DNA of 64,000 nt, from assembly GCF_026309355.1 (NCBI RefSeq), contig NZ_JAPJZK010000001.1, positions 1,612,001 through 1,676,000 of the forward strand, read 5' to 3'. Each line of letters opens with the position of its first letter. Within the stretch, counting starts at the first letter, position 1. Of this stretch, positions 1 to 8,549 are shown one piece after another. This stretch comes from Spartinivicinus marinus. Its GTDB lineage: Bacteria > Pseudomonadota > Gammaproteobacteria > Pseudomonadales > Zooshikellaceae. The notes below the pieces were generated by a model, which was not told where the DNA came from, made no database searches, and saw only the letters and a list, made by a program, of their open reading frames with translations. Both the position numbers and the translations under genes were made by a program.

Positions 1-272
1 TGATCAATAAAAAACGGGTAGATTTAATATCCCTTGATGAGCTTGTAGCCCAAAGGGCTTTTATTAAATACTATAATTCACCTACTATATTAGTTCCATC
101 CTTAATTGAACAGCAAAGCAATACTCTTTACCTAATCATTTCACGAAAACATCCAAACGGTCAGAAAATTATTACAGATTTCAACCGAGGCATGGCAATG
201 ATTAGAGCTAACAATCGTCATCAACAAATAATTAACAACGCAATACAAAAAAAACAGCCAAAAGAACATTAA
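1..272 (+). CDS. C-terminal end of a family 3 solute-binding protein (partial)
   Basis: An open frame enters from the left edge (codons in phase from base 3) and ends with TAA at 270-272, giving about 89 residues. Near the end it reads FNRGMAMIRANNRHQQIINN, which resembles the C-terminal helix of periplasmic amino-acid-type (SBP_bac_3) binding proteins, where a 'FNxGLxxIRxNG' pattern is common. The N-terminus and any signal peptide lie outside the window. It would be a periplasmic ligand-binding protein. The assignment rests on one motif in a partial protein, so the exact family is uncertain. A complete relative lies at 17014-17880. Confidence 0.55.
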   Translation, partial: INKKRVDLISLDELVAQRAFIKYYNSPTILVPSLIEQQSNTLYLIISRKHPNGQKIITDFNRGMAMIRANNRHQQIINNAIQKKQPKEH

Positions 273-290
273 ATAATTTCTTCTAAAACA

Positions 291-1016
291 TCAATGTTTT
301 TCTTTATCAATAGATTCAACAAAACTGATTAATTCTACATTAGGAAATATCTGTTGAACGGTGATTAACAATTTCTGGTAAGCATTATTTACTAAGTCAG
401 GGAAGTGGGTAATTTGCTTTGCACTAAAAGCAAGCTGCTTAGTATCCACATCAGTAGCTGTCGTCAGCTTTAGATTTTCGGTTTGCAGCTCAGCTAAATG
501 CTGCTGCTTTTTCTGGCCAATCGGATTAATTAATGAGGTAATTTGATAAACTGTTTTATATGGGTAAGCACAGTAGCGGTTACCTATATCTTCAAGCCAT
601 ACGGCTACCGGTATTTTATGATACTTACCTTCACTTTCAAAAGCTCGGAATTGCTGGGCTATTTCTTCACGATAAGAAAAATAAAGATATTCGCCTACCT
701 TACAAACATTACGGTCAAGCTGCTGCTGTTCTTCAACACTTAATGAACAATACTGACCTTTACCTTGCAGGTCTTCTATTAATGCACTGAAACTGACCAG
801 CTTATCAGTTTTAAAACCACGCATAATACTGTCAAAGTAATTTAGTCCGCTATATGACTTTTCTGTATATAACTTGCAAAGCCGTTCATTATTAGCAGTT
901 GCTTTACTGACACTCACTAAAAGCAGTGTCAAACAACTTACGACCAAGCCAAGCTGTTGAAGAAATGTGACCTTTACCCTGTCAATTTTATTATTTTGAC
1001 TAAATTGTAGCTGCAT
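291..1016 (-). CDS. Putative secreted protein of unknown function
   Basis: This encodes 241 residues. The N-terminus has a basic stretch followed by a hydrophobic segment (about residues 20-41, ending SKATANN), consistent with a Sec signal peptide. The mature part holds several cysteines (about residues 47, 90, 105 and 148), which would suit disulfides in the periplasm. A GAGGG-like ribosome binding site about 7 bases before the ATG supports this start. I do not recognise a family. The central part loosely recalls Rap1a/Tai-type small periplasmic proteins, but too weakly to name it. It is convergent with the solute-binding protein on its left and has the same orientation as the cytochrome gene on its right, 48 bases away. 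Confidence 0.6.
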   Translation of the reverse strand: MQLQFSQNNKIDRVKVTFLQQLGLVVSCLTLLLVSVSKATANNERLCKLYTEKSYSGLNYFDSIMRGFKTDKLVSFSALIEDLQGKGQYCSLSVEEQQQLDRNVCKVGEYLYFSYREEIAQQFRAFESEGKYHKIPVAVWLEDIGNRYCAYPYKTVYQITSLINPIGQKKQQHLAELQTENLKLTTATDVDTKQLAFSAKQITHFPDLVNNAYQKLLITVQQIFPNVELISFVESIDKEKH

Positions 1017-1064
1017 AAGAAACCCTCAAGGTTACCTATGCAACCCTAGCACAGCTCTATCAGT

Positions 1065-1691
1065 CTACATACTAGTAATATAGGCAGCGACTGCAGCGAT
1101 ATCTGGTTTTGTTAACCCTGCCGCAATCCCCTGCATGGGAGAGCCAGGCAGCTTCCGATGCCCCTGTCTAAATATGTTTAGGGTATTGATAATATACTGT
1201 TCTGGCTGACCCGCTAAACGAGGAAGACTATGTTTTCCTAATCCTTCAGAACCATGACACATAACACAACGACTGGAAAACAACACTTTTCCTGCTTGCT
1301 TCTGCACATTATCTGTGCTGACTTTTGATGGCTTCACCTGCAAACTTGCATAGTAAAGTGCCAGATTAACTCGCTCTTCTATAGATAAGTTCTTCGCCAG
1401 TTTAGCCATAACATAATTATATCGACTGCCTTGGCTAAATGCCTCAAATTGAGTAACCAAATATTCTGGATGTTGTCCCGCTAAATTAGGGATATATTCT
1501 TTTACACTATTACCGTCTTTCCCATGACAATAGCCACACAATATTGCTCGCTCTTTACCTAGAGTTATTGCCTGTTTTAAGCTATTAGCAGTTGACTGTT
1601 TATTATTTAGCAACTCAATCATTTTTTCGATTTCATTGGCACTATTTAAGGTTGACATCAACAAACCAATAACTACCAAGCACCACTTCAT
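1065..1691 (-). CDS. Di-haem cytochrome c, cytochrome c4-like
   Basis: This is a periplasmic electron carrier with two class I c-type haem sites. From an upstream ATG at 1709 the motifs are CGYCH (C58, C61, H62) and CVMCH (C148, C151, H152). Candidate axial methionines follow each (near M101 and M192), and the two halves are similar, as in cytochrome c4 (usually about 190-210 residues). I prefer the ATG at 1691 because AGAGGTG lies 7 bases before it and the protein then starts directly with a clean signal peptide (MKWCLVVIGLLMSTLNSA). Cytochrome c4 passes electrons to terminal oxidases. Whether this copy does so, or is a related accessory c-type protein, cannot be seen here. Confidence 0.85.
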   Translation of the reverse strand: MKWCLVVIGLLMSTLNSANEIEKMIELLNNKQSTANSLKQAITLGKERAILCGYCHGKDGNSVKEYIPNLAGQHPEYLVTQFEAFSQGSRYNYVMAKLAKNLSIEERVNLALYYASLQVKPSKVSTDNVQKQAGKVLFSSRCVMCHGSEGLGKHSLPRLAGQPEQYIINTLNIFRQGHRKLPGSPMQGIAAGLTKPDIAAVAAYITSM

Positions 1692-2048
1692 GAAACACCT
1701 CTTACCCATAGGCTCAGGGGTAATCCCCAGTTTCCACCTATTAACACCAAACTAATCACTATTTATTTGTGACACAAATCAACAAACTAACAAGAGGGCC
1801 TAGAGTACTGCATCGGAAAGAAAGGAAGTTGACTTAAGTCAATGAAAGATATTCATAAAAGTGACCAAACACAAACTGTTTTATATCTCAACTTGCACGA
1901 TTTAAAGTTAAACCAGCCTCCAATATGATCAATATTAATGGCAAAAATGCTTCAAAAGTATATCACCCAGAATATACCAAACTAAATGTGAGTAGTTGTA
2001 ACACTGTTATAAAGTAGCTATTTTTGCTAATAATTAAGGAGCTAGCTT
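1692..2048. other. Divergent intergenic region with two perfect palindromes
   Basis: These 357 bases separate the divergent cytochrome and VOC genes. They hold two perfect dyads: ATTTGTG-A-CACAAAT at 1765-1779 and TTGACTTAAGTCAA at 1829-1842. The ribosome binding site AAGGAG of the VOC gene lies at the right end. No open frame or RNA gene was seen. Confidence 0.6.
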
Positions 2049-2492
2049 ATGACCGAGAAGCTTACTAGACTACCCAGTTTGACGCATATTGCCTTACATG
2101 TTCAAAATCTTGATGAATGCATATTATTTTATCAGTCTTATTGTAATATGCAGATTATTCATCAACGTCACAATGATCATTCAACAGTTGTTTGGCTAGC
2201 AGAAGCAAACCGAGAAACAGAAATGATTTTTGTATTAATGTCTGGCGGCCCTTTGCGCCAACAACATGACCAAGGTTATGGACATTTAGGCTTTGCAGTT
2301 GCAAATCGAAAAAGTGTTGATGATATTGCAACCAAAGCAACACAAGACAATTGTCTTATCTGGCCACCAAAAGAGGAGCCTTTTCCTGTTGGTTATTATT
2401 GCGGCGTTGTTGACCCAAATGGTAATTATGTAGAGTTTAGCTATGGACAGCCACTTGGCCCTGGAGCAAAACCACTCCCCTCTCTCAGTTAA
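2049..2492 (+). CDS. VOC (glyoxalase/bleomycin-resistance) superfamily protein
   Basis: This encodes 147 residues, a single VOC module pair. It opens with LTHIALHVQNLDECILFYQ, the usual first beta-strand with a metal-ligand histidine followed by the 'FY' helix. It contains GHLGFAV in the middle and closes with DPNGNYVEFS, which carries the C-terminal glutamate ligand. The pattern fits lactoylglutathione lyase-like enzymes, which isomerise the methylglyoxal-glutathione adduct, but VOC proteins do many reactions and the substrate cannot be read from the sequence. AAGGAG 8 bases before the ATG fixes the start. It stands alone, divergent from the cytochrome gene. Confidence 0.85.
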   Translation: MTEKLTRLPSLTHIALHVQNLDECILFYQSYCNMQIIHQRHNDHSTVVWLAEANRETEMIFVLMSGGPLRQQHDQGYGHLGFAVANRKSVDDIATKATQDNCLIWPPKEEPFPVGYYCGVVDPNGNYVEFSYGQPLGPGAKPLPSLS

Positions 2493-2548
2493 TATTTTCT
2501 AAACGGTTAATAACAAGGCTGCAACTGTAGTTTGGTAGAAAGTCTGTT

Positions 2549-3190
2549 GTGCTAAGAAAAGCTTGCAACTTCACCTATACAGACATATTATGTCAACACG
2601 TTACACAACAAGACCCAAAAGGTGTACACAAGATGAAATGTACAAAATGCAAACAAGGCTTTCTTACACCTATCAAACTTGAACCTACTTTCCCCTGCCT
2701 TGAATGTAGCGAGTGTCAAGGCCATTGGTTGTATTTGGAAGACTATCTTCGTTGGTTAGAGCAATCTTCTACTGAGGAAACACTTGAATCACAAGTAAAT
2801 GAGCACATAGAAGTTGATGACAGCAAACAAGCTTTATTATGCCCCGAAACGGGCCGTATCATGCTCAAATACAGAATTTCTGCCGATAATTCCCATAAAG
2901 TTGACTTAAGCCCTGAAGTCAATGGTATTTGGTTGGATAAAGGTGAGTGGACCTTATTAAAAAATGAAGGGCTAGCCCGGAAATTAAACCAAATTTTTAC
3001 AGAACCCTGGCAGCGTAAAATTCGAGAAGAAACAGCTCAACGTAATTTTGCAGACCAATATCAAAATACGTTTGGTGAAGCTGATTATGAAGAGCTCAAG
3101 CATATGCGAGAATGGCTCAATAGCAAAAAAAACAAACAATCTATGATTGCTTATTTATTAGCAGAAAACCCTTATTCAGCCCTACATTAA
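2549..3190 (+). CDS. TFIIB-type zinc-finger protein
   Basis: The protein has 213 residues from a GTG at 2549, or 186 from the ATG at 2630, which is the more natural start because it begins MKCTKC at the first zinc knuckle. Paired cysteines (CTKC, then CLECSEC about 20 residues on) form a zf-TFIIB-like zinc ribbon. The region after LLCPETG repeats the theme, with a 'VNGIWLDKGEW' stretch typical of this family. The C-terminal part is charged and helical. Such proteins are widespread and poorly characterised; a nucleic-acid or protein-binding role is only inferred. A strong terminator-like hairpin follows the stop codon. Confidence 0.7.
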   Translation: MLRKACNFTYTDILCQHVTQQDPKGVHKMKCTKCKQGFLTPIKLEPTFPCLECSECQGHWLYLEDYLRWLEQSSTEETLESQVNEHIEVDDSKQALLCPETGRIMLKYRISADNSHKVDLSPEVNGIWLDKGEWTLLKNEGLARKLNQIFTEPWQRKIREETAQRNFADQYQNTFGEADYEELKHMREWLNSKKNKQSMIAYLLAENPYSALH

Positions 3191-3194
3191 ATTC

Positions 3195-3250
3195 GTACTA
3201 CCCCTAAAGTACTACCCCTAAAGTACTACCCCTAAAGTACTACCCCTAAA
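3195..3250. repeat. Four perfect tandem copies of a 14-bp unit
   Basis: The unit GTACTACCCCTAAA occurs four times head to tail (3195-3208, 3209-3222, 3223-3236, 3237-3250) with no spacers, directly after the stop codon of the zinc-finger gene. The last copy supplies the left arm of the terminator hairpin at 3240-3262. This looks like slipped-strand expansion of the terminator arm. Confidence 0.9.
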
Positions 3251-3276
3251 AATAAGGGGTAGACCGATTATTTTTT
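3240..3276 (+). terminator. Intrinsic terminator of the zinc-finger gene
   Basis: The stem is CTACCCCT (3240-3247) with AGGGGTAG (3255-3262) around an A/T loop, followed by ATTATTTTTTC. It lies between two convergent genes and has a T-tract only for plus-strand transcription. Confidence 0.8.
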
Positions 3277-3277
3277 C

Positions 3278-4606
3278 TCAGTGCAATTTAAGCCTTGGTC
3301 TTAACACCTTATTAAGTTTGTCACTTAACCAATAAAGTACGGTTAAAAAATGTCCATGCAAGCTACTTTGATGCATTCGATAAAGCATTTGATATGACCA
3401 GCGGGCAAGAATCCCCTCTAACATCAGCGAGCCTTTCAATAGCCCTCCCATGAGCTGCCCAACAGCCCCATAGCGACTAAATGAAACCAAAGAGCCATGA
3501 TCTTTAAAACAAAAGTCGGCATAGTTATTAACCTTATCTACCGAACTTTGGTTTGTTATCAAATGGGTAATAGCTTTCGATAAATAAACTGCCTGTTGAT
3601 ATGCTACCTGGGCTCTGGGTGCTAAAGGACGTGCACCTTCTTGTAAAATGCACTCTGCACAATCGCCTAATGCAAAGATGCTTGAGTCTTGCTTAGTTTG
3701 TAAATTAGGCATTACTTGTAGTTGGTTGAGTCGATTGGCAGTTAAGCCTTCAATCGAGGCTAAAATTTCAGGAGCTTTTACGCCAGCCGCCCAAATAAGT
3801 AAATCACCTTCAACCAGATTACCATTACCTAGAGCCACTCCTTGTTGGGTCACTTTGACCACTGACTCGCCAGAAACGATATTCACAGACAGCTTTGCCA
3901 ATTCATGTTCAGCAGCGTGACTAATTCGTTCTGGTAGTGCAGGCAATATTCTAGGAGCCCCCTCAATAATGGTTATGTTTACTCTATCAACAGGAACCTG
4001 TTGATTATTATAGTGAGCCAGCTCAAAGGCTGCGTGTCTTAACTCTGCGGCTAGCTCAACTCCTGTAGCACCAGCCCCAACAATGACAACACTTAGTGGC
4101 TTATTCGGGTCCTGCTCTAACTGGTTATAGTGCCTGAGAAAAAGATGATGAAACCGCTTAGCCTGATAGAAACTATCCAGGGTTTTACAGTTCTCTGCTA
4201 CCCCTTCAATTCCAAAATTATTGCTGTTACTACCAATAGCAATGACCAAGTAGTCATAGTCTATTTCTCTAGCAGGCAGAATTTCTTCTCCTTCAGAATC
4301 TAATAAAGGCGCTATAGATACCTGCTTGTTTGTTCGATTAACTCCGATTAGCTTACCTTGCACAAACAAATAATGGTTTCGCTTAGCATGAGCTTTGTAG
4401 CTTACTTCATTTGCTGTATAGTCAATAGATCCTGCAGCCACCTCATGCAATAAAGGTTTCCACAAATGGGTTTCAGCTTGATCTACCACGGTAATTCTAG
4501 CTAGCTGCTTTTTACCTAATTTTTTACCAAGGCGAGTTGCTAACACCAACCCCCCGGCACCACCACCAATCACAACAATATGGGGTACAGTCTTGCCACC
4601 ATTCAT
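3278..4606 (-). CDS. ndh: NADH dehydrogenase type II (NDH-2)
   Basis: This is a single-subunit, non-proton-pumping NADH:quinone oxidoreductase on the inner face of the membrane. It has 442 residues (E. coli Ndh has 434). The N-terminal FAD Rossmann motif is VVIGGGAGGLVLATRL, a second dinucleotide motif VVIVGAGATGVELAAEL near the middle binds NADH, and FALGDCAE closes the FAD site. The C-terminal region (about residues 385-440) is rich in hydrophobic and basic residues, as expected for membrane attachment. GAGG about 8 bases before the ATG supports the start. It is divergent from mtgA. Confidence 0.93.
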   Translation of the reverse strand: MNGGKTVPHIVVIGGGAGGLVLATRLGKKLGKKQLARITVVDQAETHLWKPLLHEVAAGSIDYTANEVSYKAHAKRNHYLFVQGKLIGVNRTNKQVSIAPLLDSEGEEILPAREIDYDYLVIAIGSNSNNFGIEGVAENCKTLDSFYQAKRFHHLFLRHYNQLEQDPNKPLSVVIVGAGATGVELAAELRHAAFELAHYNNQQVPVDRVNITIIEGAPRILPALPERISHAAEHELAKLSVNIVSGESVVKVTQQGVALGNGNLVEGDLLIWAAGVKAPEILASIEGLTANRLNQLQVMPNLQTKQDSSIFALGDCAECILQEGARPLAPRAQVAYQQAVYLSKAITHLITNQSSVDKVNNYADFCFKDHGSLVSFSRYGAVGQLMGGLLKGSLMLEGILARWSYQMLYRMHQSSLHGHFLTVLYWLSDKLNKVLRPRLKLH

Positions 4607-4916
4607 TAAGTTAACCTCATAAGTCCAAAAAATTTAAGTAATTCGGATGGTAACGCAAGCCAATAAAATTCAGTAGTTTAATAATGGATAAAAGACTTAA
4701 TAAATATAATTAATATGTATTTTAAATAATCAACATATTTCGTTAAACTGACGGTTATATTTTTCCTTCCTTAAATAGTCGTATAAATACGCATCTCCAA
4801 TCACTAACCAATCTTGTAGGCTATTTACAGTCAAAGCAAATAATAGATAAATAACGAACTTCCCTTCAGAGGATAAGTCTTACCAACTTTTAGCTGTTTT
4901 AGCTGTGGAGTACTAA
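4607..4916. other. Divergent intergenic region ndh/mtgA
   Basis: These 310 bases are AT-rich and must hold the promoters of ndh (minus strand) and mtgA (plus strand). No open frame, RNA gene or clear operator was seen. Confidence 0.5.
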
Positions 4917-5669
4917 GTGGCCAAAAAAAAGCCATCAAAAACAAAGAAATCCTGGTTATCACTAGCTCTAACAAAAGTAAGACGATTCTGTTTAAAACTG
5001 GTCGTTTTTTTACTGGGTGTCAGCTTTAGCATAACTGTTATGTTACGTTGGCTCGACCCACCTACAACCGCTTATATGATCCAACGCAAATTAGGTGTAA
5101 ACCTACCAGGGCCTGCCTGCCAGAGTATTTCTTACCAATGGCAGAACTGGCAAAATATTTCACCAGAACTAGCTTTAGCTGTAATTGCAGCCGAAGATCA
5201 ACGTTTTCCTGAGCACCTAGGCTTTGACTTTAGAGCTATCCAGCAGGCAATCAAAGATGGCATAAGCACCGAACGGTTACGTGGTGGTAGCACTATTAGT
5301 CAACAACTAACCAAAAACTTGTTTCTTTGGCCTGAGCGTAGCTTACTGCGAAAAGGCCTGGAAGTTTACTTCACTGCTCTTATCGAGCTAACCTGGCCCA
5401 AACAACGTATTCTTGAAGTGTACTTAAATACTATCCAGTTTGACTCTTGCACTTTTGGCGTTGAAGCGGCCAGCGATGCCTTCTTTAATCGATCAGCCAG
5501 CCAGATTACCCGCCCTCAAGCTGCATTGATGGCCGCTGTACTACCAGCACCTCACAGATTAAAAGTGACCCGCCCAACTCAATACCTCCGACGAAAGCAG
5601 TCCTGGATAGTGCGCCAAATAAAACAACTCGGTGGTAAGCATTTTTTAGCTCAAATAACAAACAGCTAG
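4917..5669 (+). CDS. mtgA: Monofunctional biosynthetic peptidoglycan transglycosylase
   Basis: This enzyme polymerises lipid II into glycan strands at the outer face of the inner membrane. It has 250 residues (E. coli MtgA has 242). One membrane anchor lies at about residues 24-45, followed by a GT51 domain. The catalytic glutamate is in AAEDQRFPEH (about E93), and the family motif GGSTISQQLTKNLFLW is present. It starts with GTG; GGAG 7 bases upstream supports this, and no ATG lies nearby. There is no transpeptidase domain, which separates it from PbpC at 23736. Confidence 0.93.
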   Translation: MAKKKPSKTKKSWLSLALTKVRRFCLKLVVFLLGVSFSITVMLRWLDPPTTAYMIQRKLGVNLPGPACQSISYQWQNWQNISPELALAVIAAEDQRFPEHLGFDFRAIQQAIKDGISTERLRGGSTISQQLTKNLFLWPERSLLRKGLEVYFTALIELTWPKQRILEVYLNTIQFDSCTFGVEAASDAFFNRSASQITRPQAALMAAVLPAPHRLKVTRPTQYLRRKQSWIVRQIKQLGGKHFLAQITNS

Positions 5670-5895
5670 CTATGCCCTGACTCGTAAGCCCGACTATTGC
5701 TTAATGTTGATTGTAAGGTATTATATTTTAATACTTCCGCTAAAAAAGAAAGCTGAGCTAGTGCTCCAAATCGTTAGCTGCAAGCCTTGTTCTGTAGGAC
5801 TGGCGTACTTAATTCAAGGAAGTGTTACACCACACCTATCAATCTACTTAAAGGGAGTCACTCAAGTGTCTCTTATTTACAGGATGCAACTCTAG

Positions 5896-6630
5896 ATGTC
5901 TCAAATTAACGAAATTATTGCAACCCTGAAAAAAACTTTAAAAGCCCATGGCTTAACTTACGCCGATGTTGCAGCGCACCTTCACTTATCTGAAGCAAGT
6001 GTTAAGCGATTATTTGCAAGTAAACAGTTTTCCTTGGATCGATTAGAATCTGTCTGTCAAATGATGAATATGGAGATAGTTGACCTAATCAGTCAAATGA
6101 AACAGCTTAAACAAGCGCCAGAAGCACTAACTGCCGAACAAGAAACCAAATTAGTATCTGATATCAAACTATTACTGGTTGCTATTTGTGTATTAAACCA
6201 CTGGCGATTTGAAGATATCTTAAACGAGTATAAATACACTGAAGCTGAGCTAATTCAATTATTGGCAAAACTAGACAAACTCGGAATTATTGAATTACTA
6301 CCAAAAAATAAAATAAAACTATTAGTGGATAGTAATTTTTCATGGCTAGAAAATGGCCCAATAAAACAGTTCTTTCTCAAACATGTTAAAAGCGACTTTT
6401 TTAACGACCAGTTTGACAAGCCCAATGAACTACTGCTGTCAGTTAATGGCATGCTAAGCCAAGGGTCTATTTCTATATTGCAAAAAAAACTCTCTCAAAT
6501 TGCTAATGAGTTCACCACCCTTCACCATGAAGATCTAAAGTATCCATTAGCAAAACGTGAAGGTACTTGCTTGGTAATAGCAATGCGGCCATGGGAGCTT
6601 GAGGTTTTTCATGCTTATCGAAGAATATAA
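5896..6630 (+). CDS. HTH (XRE/Cro-CI-like) transcriptional regulator
   Basis: This encodes 244 residues. The N-terminal 65 residues form a Cro/CI-type helix-turn-helix (GLTYADVAAHLHLSEASVKR, then a recognition helix and a Leu-rich closing helix). The remaining 180 residues are helical and look like a ligand or dimer domain with no recognisable fold. The family resembles conserved HTH proteins of pseudomonads with no known function. AGGA about 10 bases before the ATG fits. The last 20 bases overlap the start of the PLA2-like gene, suggesting co-translation. Confidence 0.75.
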   Translation: MSQINEIIATLKKTLKAHGLTYADVAAHLHLSEASVKRLFASKQFSLDRLESVCQMMNMEIVDLISQMKQLKQAPEALTAEQETKLVSDIKLLLVAICVLNHWRFEDILNEYKYTEAELIQLLAKLDKLGIIELLPKNKIKLLVDSNFSWLENGPIKQFFLKHVKSDFFNDQFDKPNELLLSVNGMLSQGSISILQKKLSQIANEFTTLHHEDLKYPLAKREGTCLVIAMRPWELEVFHAYRRI

Positions 6631-7081
6631 CTCTCCTGCTACAGCCTCAAAACATAGTAGCAAGTATTGTTGGCTTAGTGCCCTAGCTGCTACAACTTTA
6701 GTATTTTGCTTATTTTTTTCTCGCCTTGGCCTAGCTGATGGCTATCAGCATTTACTTGAACTCAGCAGCAACCCTGATGTCACTATCGCCCCCTTTACAA
6801 CAGATGGGTGCAGTGGTGGTATGTCAACTTTATGGAGTTTATTTAATCAAAGCCCAACCTGGGAATATTGCTGTATTTTTCATGATAAAGTTTACTGGCA
6901 GGGAGGAACAGCTCAGCAACGACTTGAAGCAGACAACGAATTAAAACAATGTGTACACCAAGCAGGTTACCCGCGTTTAGCAGATCTCATGTATCATGCT
7001 GTTCGGGCTGGAGGAGGTCCTTGCACAGGGCTACCTTGGCGCTGGGGATATGGCTGGCCTCATTGCACTCTTCTAGAATGA
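6611..7081 (+). CDS. Secreted phospholipase A2-like protein
   Basis: This encodes 156 residues from the ATG at 6611, preceded 6 bases upstream by GAGG; a TTG at 6599 is possible but less likely. An N-terminal hydrophobic segment (about residues 20-37) looks like a signal peptide or anchor. The mature part has DGCSGG, then EYCCIFHDKVYW, which matches the PLA2 catalytic CCxxHDxxY signature (His-Asp pair), and later ADNELKQCV with the matching cysteine. In PLA2 enzymes this site cleaves the sn-2 acyl ester with calcium. Whether the calcium loop is intact is unclear. It overlaps the preceding regulator by 20 bases. Confidence 0.65.
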   Translation: MLIEEYNSPATASKHSSKYCWLSALAATTLVFCLFFSRLGLADGYQHLLELSSNPDVTIAPFTTDGCSGGMSTLWSLFNQSPTWEYCCIFHDKVYWQGGTAQQRLEADNELKQCVHQAGYPRLADLMYHAVRAGGGPCTGLPWRWGYGWPHCTLLE

Positions 7082-7173
7082 TTACTTGTAAGTCCAGAGT
7101 GAATCTAGTTGTAGCACCTATAATAAAAACTATAAGTTATTTTCATCCCTAAAAACAACGGTTATTTACATTT

Positions 7174-8061
7174 ATGATAAATTTAATTAGACGAATCATT
7201 TTTAGTTTTTCTTGGCTTTTAATGCTGTTCAGCCTGCCAGCACTCTGTGCCAACGATAAAGTATTTTTCTGGTCAGTCGAAAACAATAAGGCAAAAGTTT
7301 ACCTATTTGGTTCCATCCATCTTGCAAATCAAGCAATTTACCCCTTACGGCCAGAAATCACCCAAGCGTTTGCCAGTGCTGACACCTTAGTTGTTGAAGC
7401 CAATCCAGAGGCCATTAAACAATCAGAATTGATTCGCCTAGTTAAACAATATGGTCACTATCCAAATCAGGAAGCCCTTCAGGATCATATCAACCCAAAA
7501 ACCTATCAAGCATTGGCTGATTATGCGCAAAACTTAGGTGTTCCTATCTTAACCTTAAAAAAAATGCGTCCAGGTTTTGTTATGTTAAATCTGACGACTG
7601 CCCAGCTCATGAAACTAGGTTATATGCCAGATAAAGGCTTAGATTTACACTTTATTAGACAAGCAACCAATAAGAAAAAAATTGTAGAACTTGAATCATT
7701 GGCCGAACAACTTGCTATATTCTCAGATTTACCAGAACCTGACCTTTTTATCAAAGTAACTCTAGAAAGCTTAACAAATGCTAATACTCAGTTTGTCCAA
7801 ATGATTGATGCTTGGAAACGTGGTGACGATAAAGTACTTTTTAACTTTATGTATAACGACCAAATAAACAAATACCCTCAATTCAAGCCAGTAATGGACA
7901 AGCTACTATTAAAACGCAATATAAAAATGGCTAAATCAATAGAAGACATGCTTAACAAACAAGGCGTATTCTTTGTAGTAGTTGGCGCAGCCCACTATAT
8001 TGGGGAAGAAGGTATTATTGAGCTATTAAAGCAAACAGGGTATTCACCCAAGCGGCTCTAA
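7174..8061 (+). CDS. TraB/GumN family protein
   Basis: This encodes 295 residues with a signal peptide (hydrophobic residues 8-24, ending LCAN). It carries the family landmarks: VYLFGSIHLA near the mature N-terminus (GxxH), a conserved VVEANPE stretch, KGLDLHF in the middle, and VVGAAHYIGEEGIIELL near the C-terminus. TraB/GumN proteins are related to the Tiki family of metal-dependent membrane-linked proteases. Enzymatic activity of the bacterial periplasmic branch is inferred from that relationship only. It lies 92 bases after the PLA2-like gene on the same strand. Confidence 0.85.
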   Translation: MINLIRRIIFSFSWLLMLFSLPALCANDKVFFWSVENNKAKVYLFGSIHLANQAIYPLRPEITQAFASADTLVVEANPEAIKQSELIRLVKQYGHYPNQEALQDHINPKTYQALADYAQNLGVPILTLKKMRPGFVMLNLTTAQLMKLGYMPDKGLDLHFIRQATNKKKIVELESLAEQLAIFSDLPEPDLFIKVTLESLTNANTQFVQMIDAWKRGDDKVLFNFMYNDQINKYPQFKPVMDKLLLKRNIKMAKSIEDMLNKQGVFFVVVGAAHYIGEEGIIELLKQTGYSPKRL

Positions 8062-8243
8062 ATTAAACTTTACAGCTCTTGCCTGATAGCCAAAGTAAAA
8101 AACTATGCCTTACTGGCCGTTATTTGCTTTGGCTTTTTCGAATAAATTTTTTAGTTCTAACGTTTAGAATCAAGTTACAACTAACACCATAGTGACTACT
8201 CTAGACTATTTATAGAACTCATATCTGCTAATAAATGACTAGA

Positions 8244-8549
8244 TTAAGTATTGTATTTTCTCATTACTTGAATATCTGTATGTAAAATTTGATTTTTGGT
8301 TTTATTCCGGTACGCTTTTATATGAGGAGATGCTAAATGAGCTTGCAAAGCCTCTTTATTTGCCCACTCTTCATAAAAAATAAAATGTGCATTCTTATTG
8401 TAACTCTCATGCATTTGAAAAGTAATGCAACCTGGCTCTTTTAATGTGGGCCGAATTAGTGAGATCAGTTCCTCCCTAACTTGCTGCTTAGCATCTTCAC
8501 TCACCTTAATCGATACAAAAACGGTTAGTTTGTTTGACACCCTTATCAC
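8244..8549 (-). CDS. Antibiotic biosynthesis monooxygenase (ABM) domain protein
   Basis: This encodes 101 residues of a single dimeric ferredoxin-like ABM domain. The pattern 'PGCITFQMHES', 'FIFYEEWANKEALQAHLASPH' is the usual core of the family. Relatives include the quinol monooxygenase YgiN and haem-degrading enzymes. The start appears to be GTG, with only a weak ribosome binding site, so the first few residues are uncertain. The protein is cytoplasmic with no signal peptide. The gene is isolated, and its substrate cannot be inferred from context. Confidence 0.8.
   Translation of the reverse strand: MIRVSNKLTVFVSIKVSEDAKQQVREELISLIRPTLKEPGCITFQMHESYNKNAHFIFYEEWANKEALQAHLASPHIKAYRNKTKNQILHTDIQVMRKYNT

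Noticed and set aside
3195-3250. Possible CRISPR-like array
   Set aside because: The 14-bp units are directly adjacent with no spacers and there are no cas genes; it is a simple tandem repeat.
5704-5895. 63-codon open frame directly upstream of the HTH regulator
   Set aside because: It is in the same frame but closed by TAG just before the ATG, has no ribosome binding site and random composition; treated as untranslated leader.
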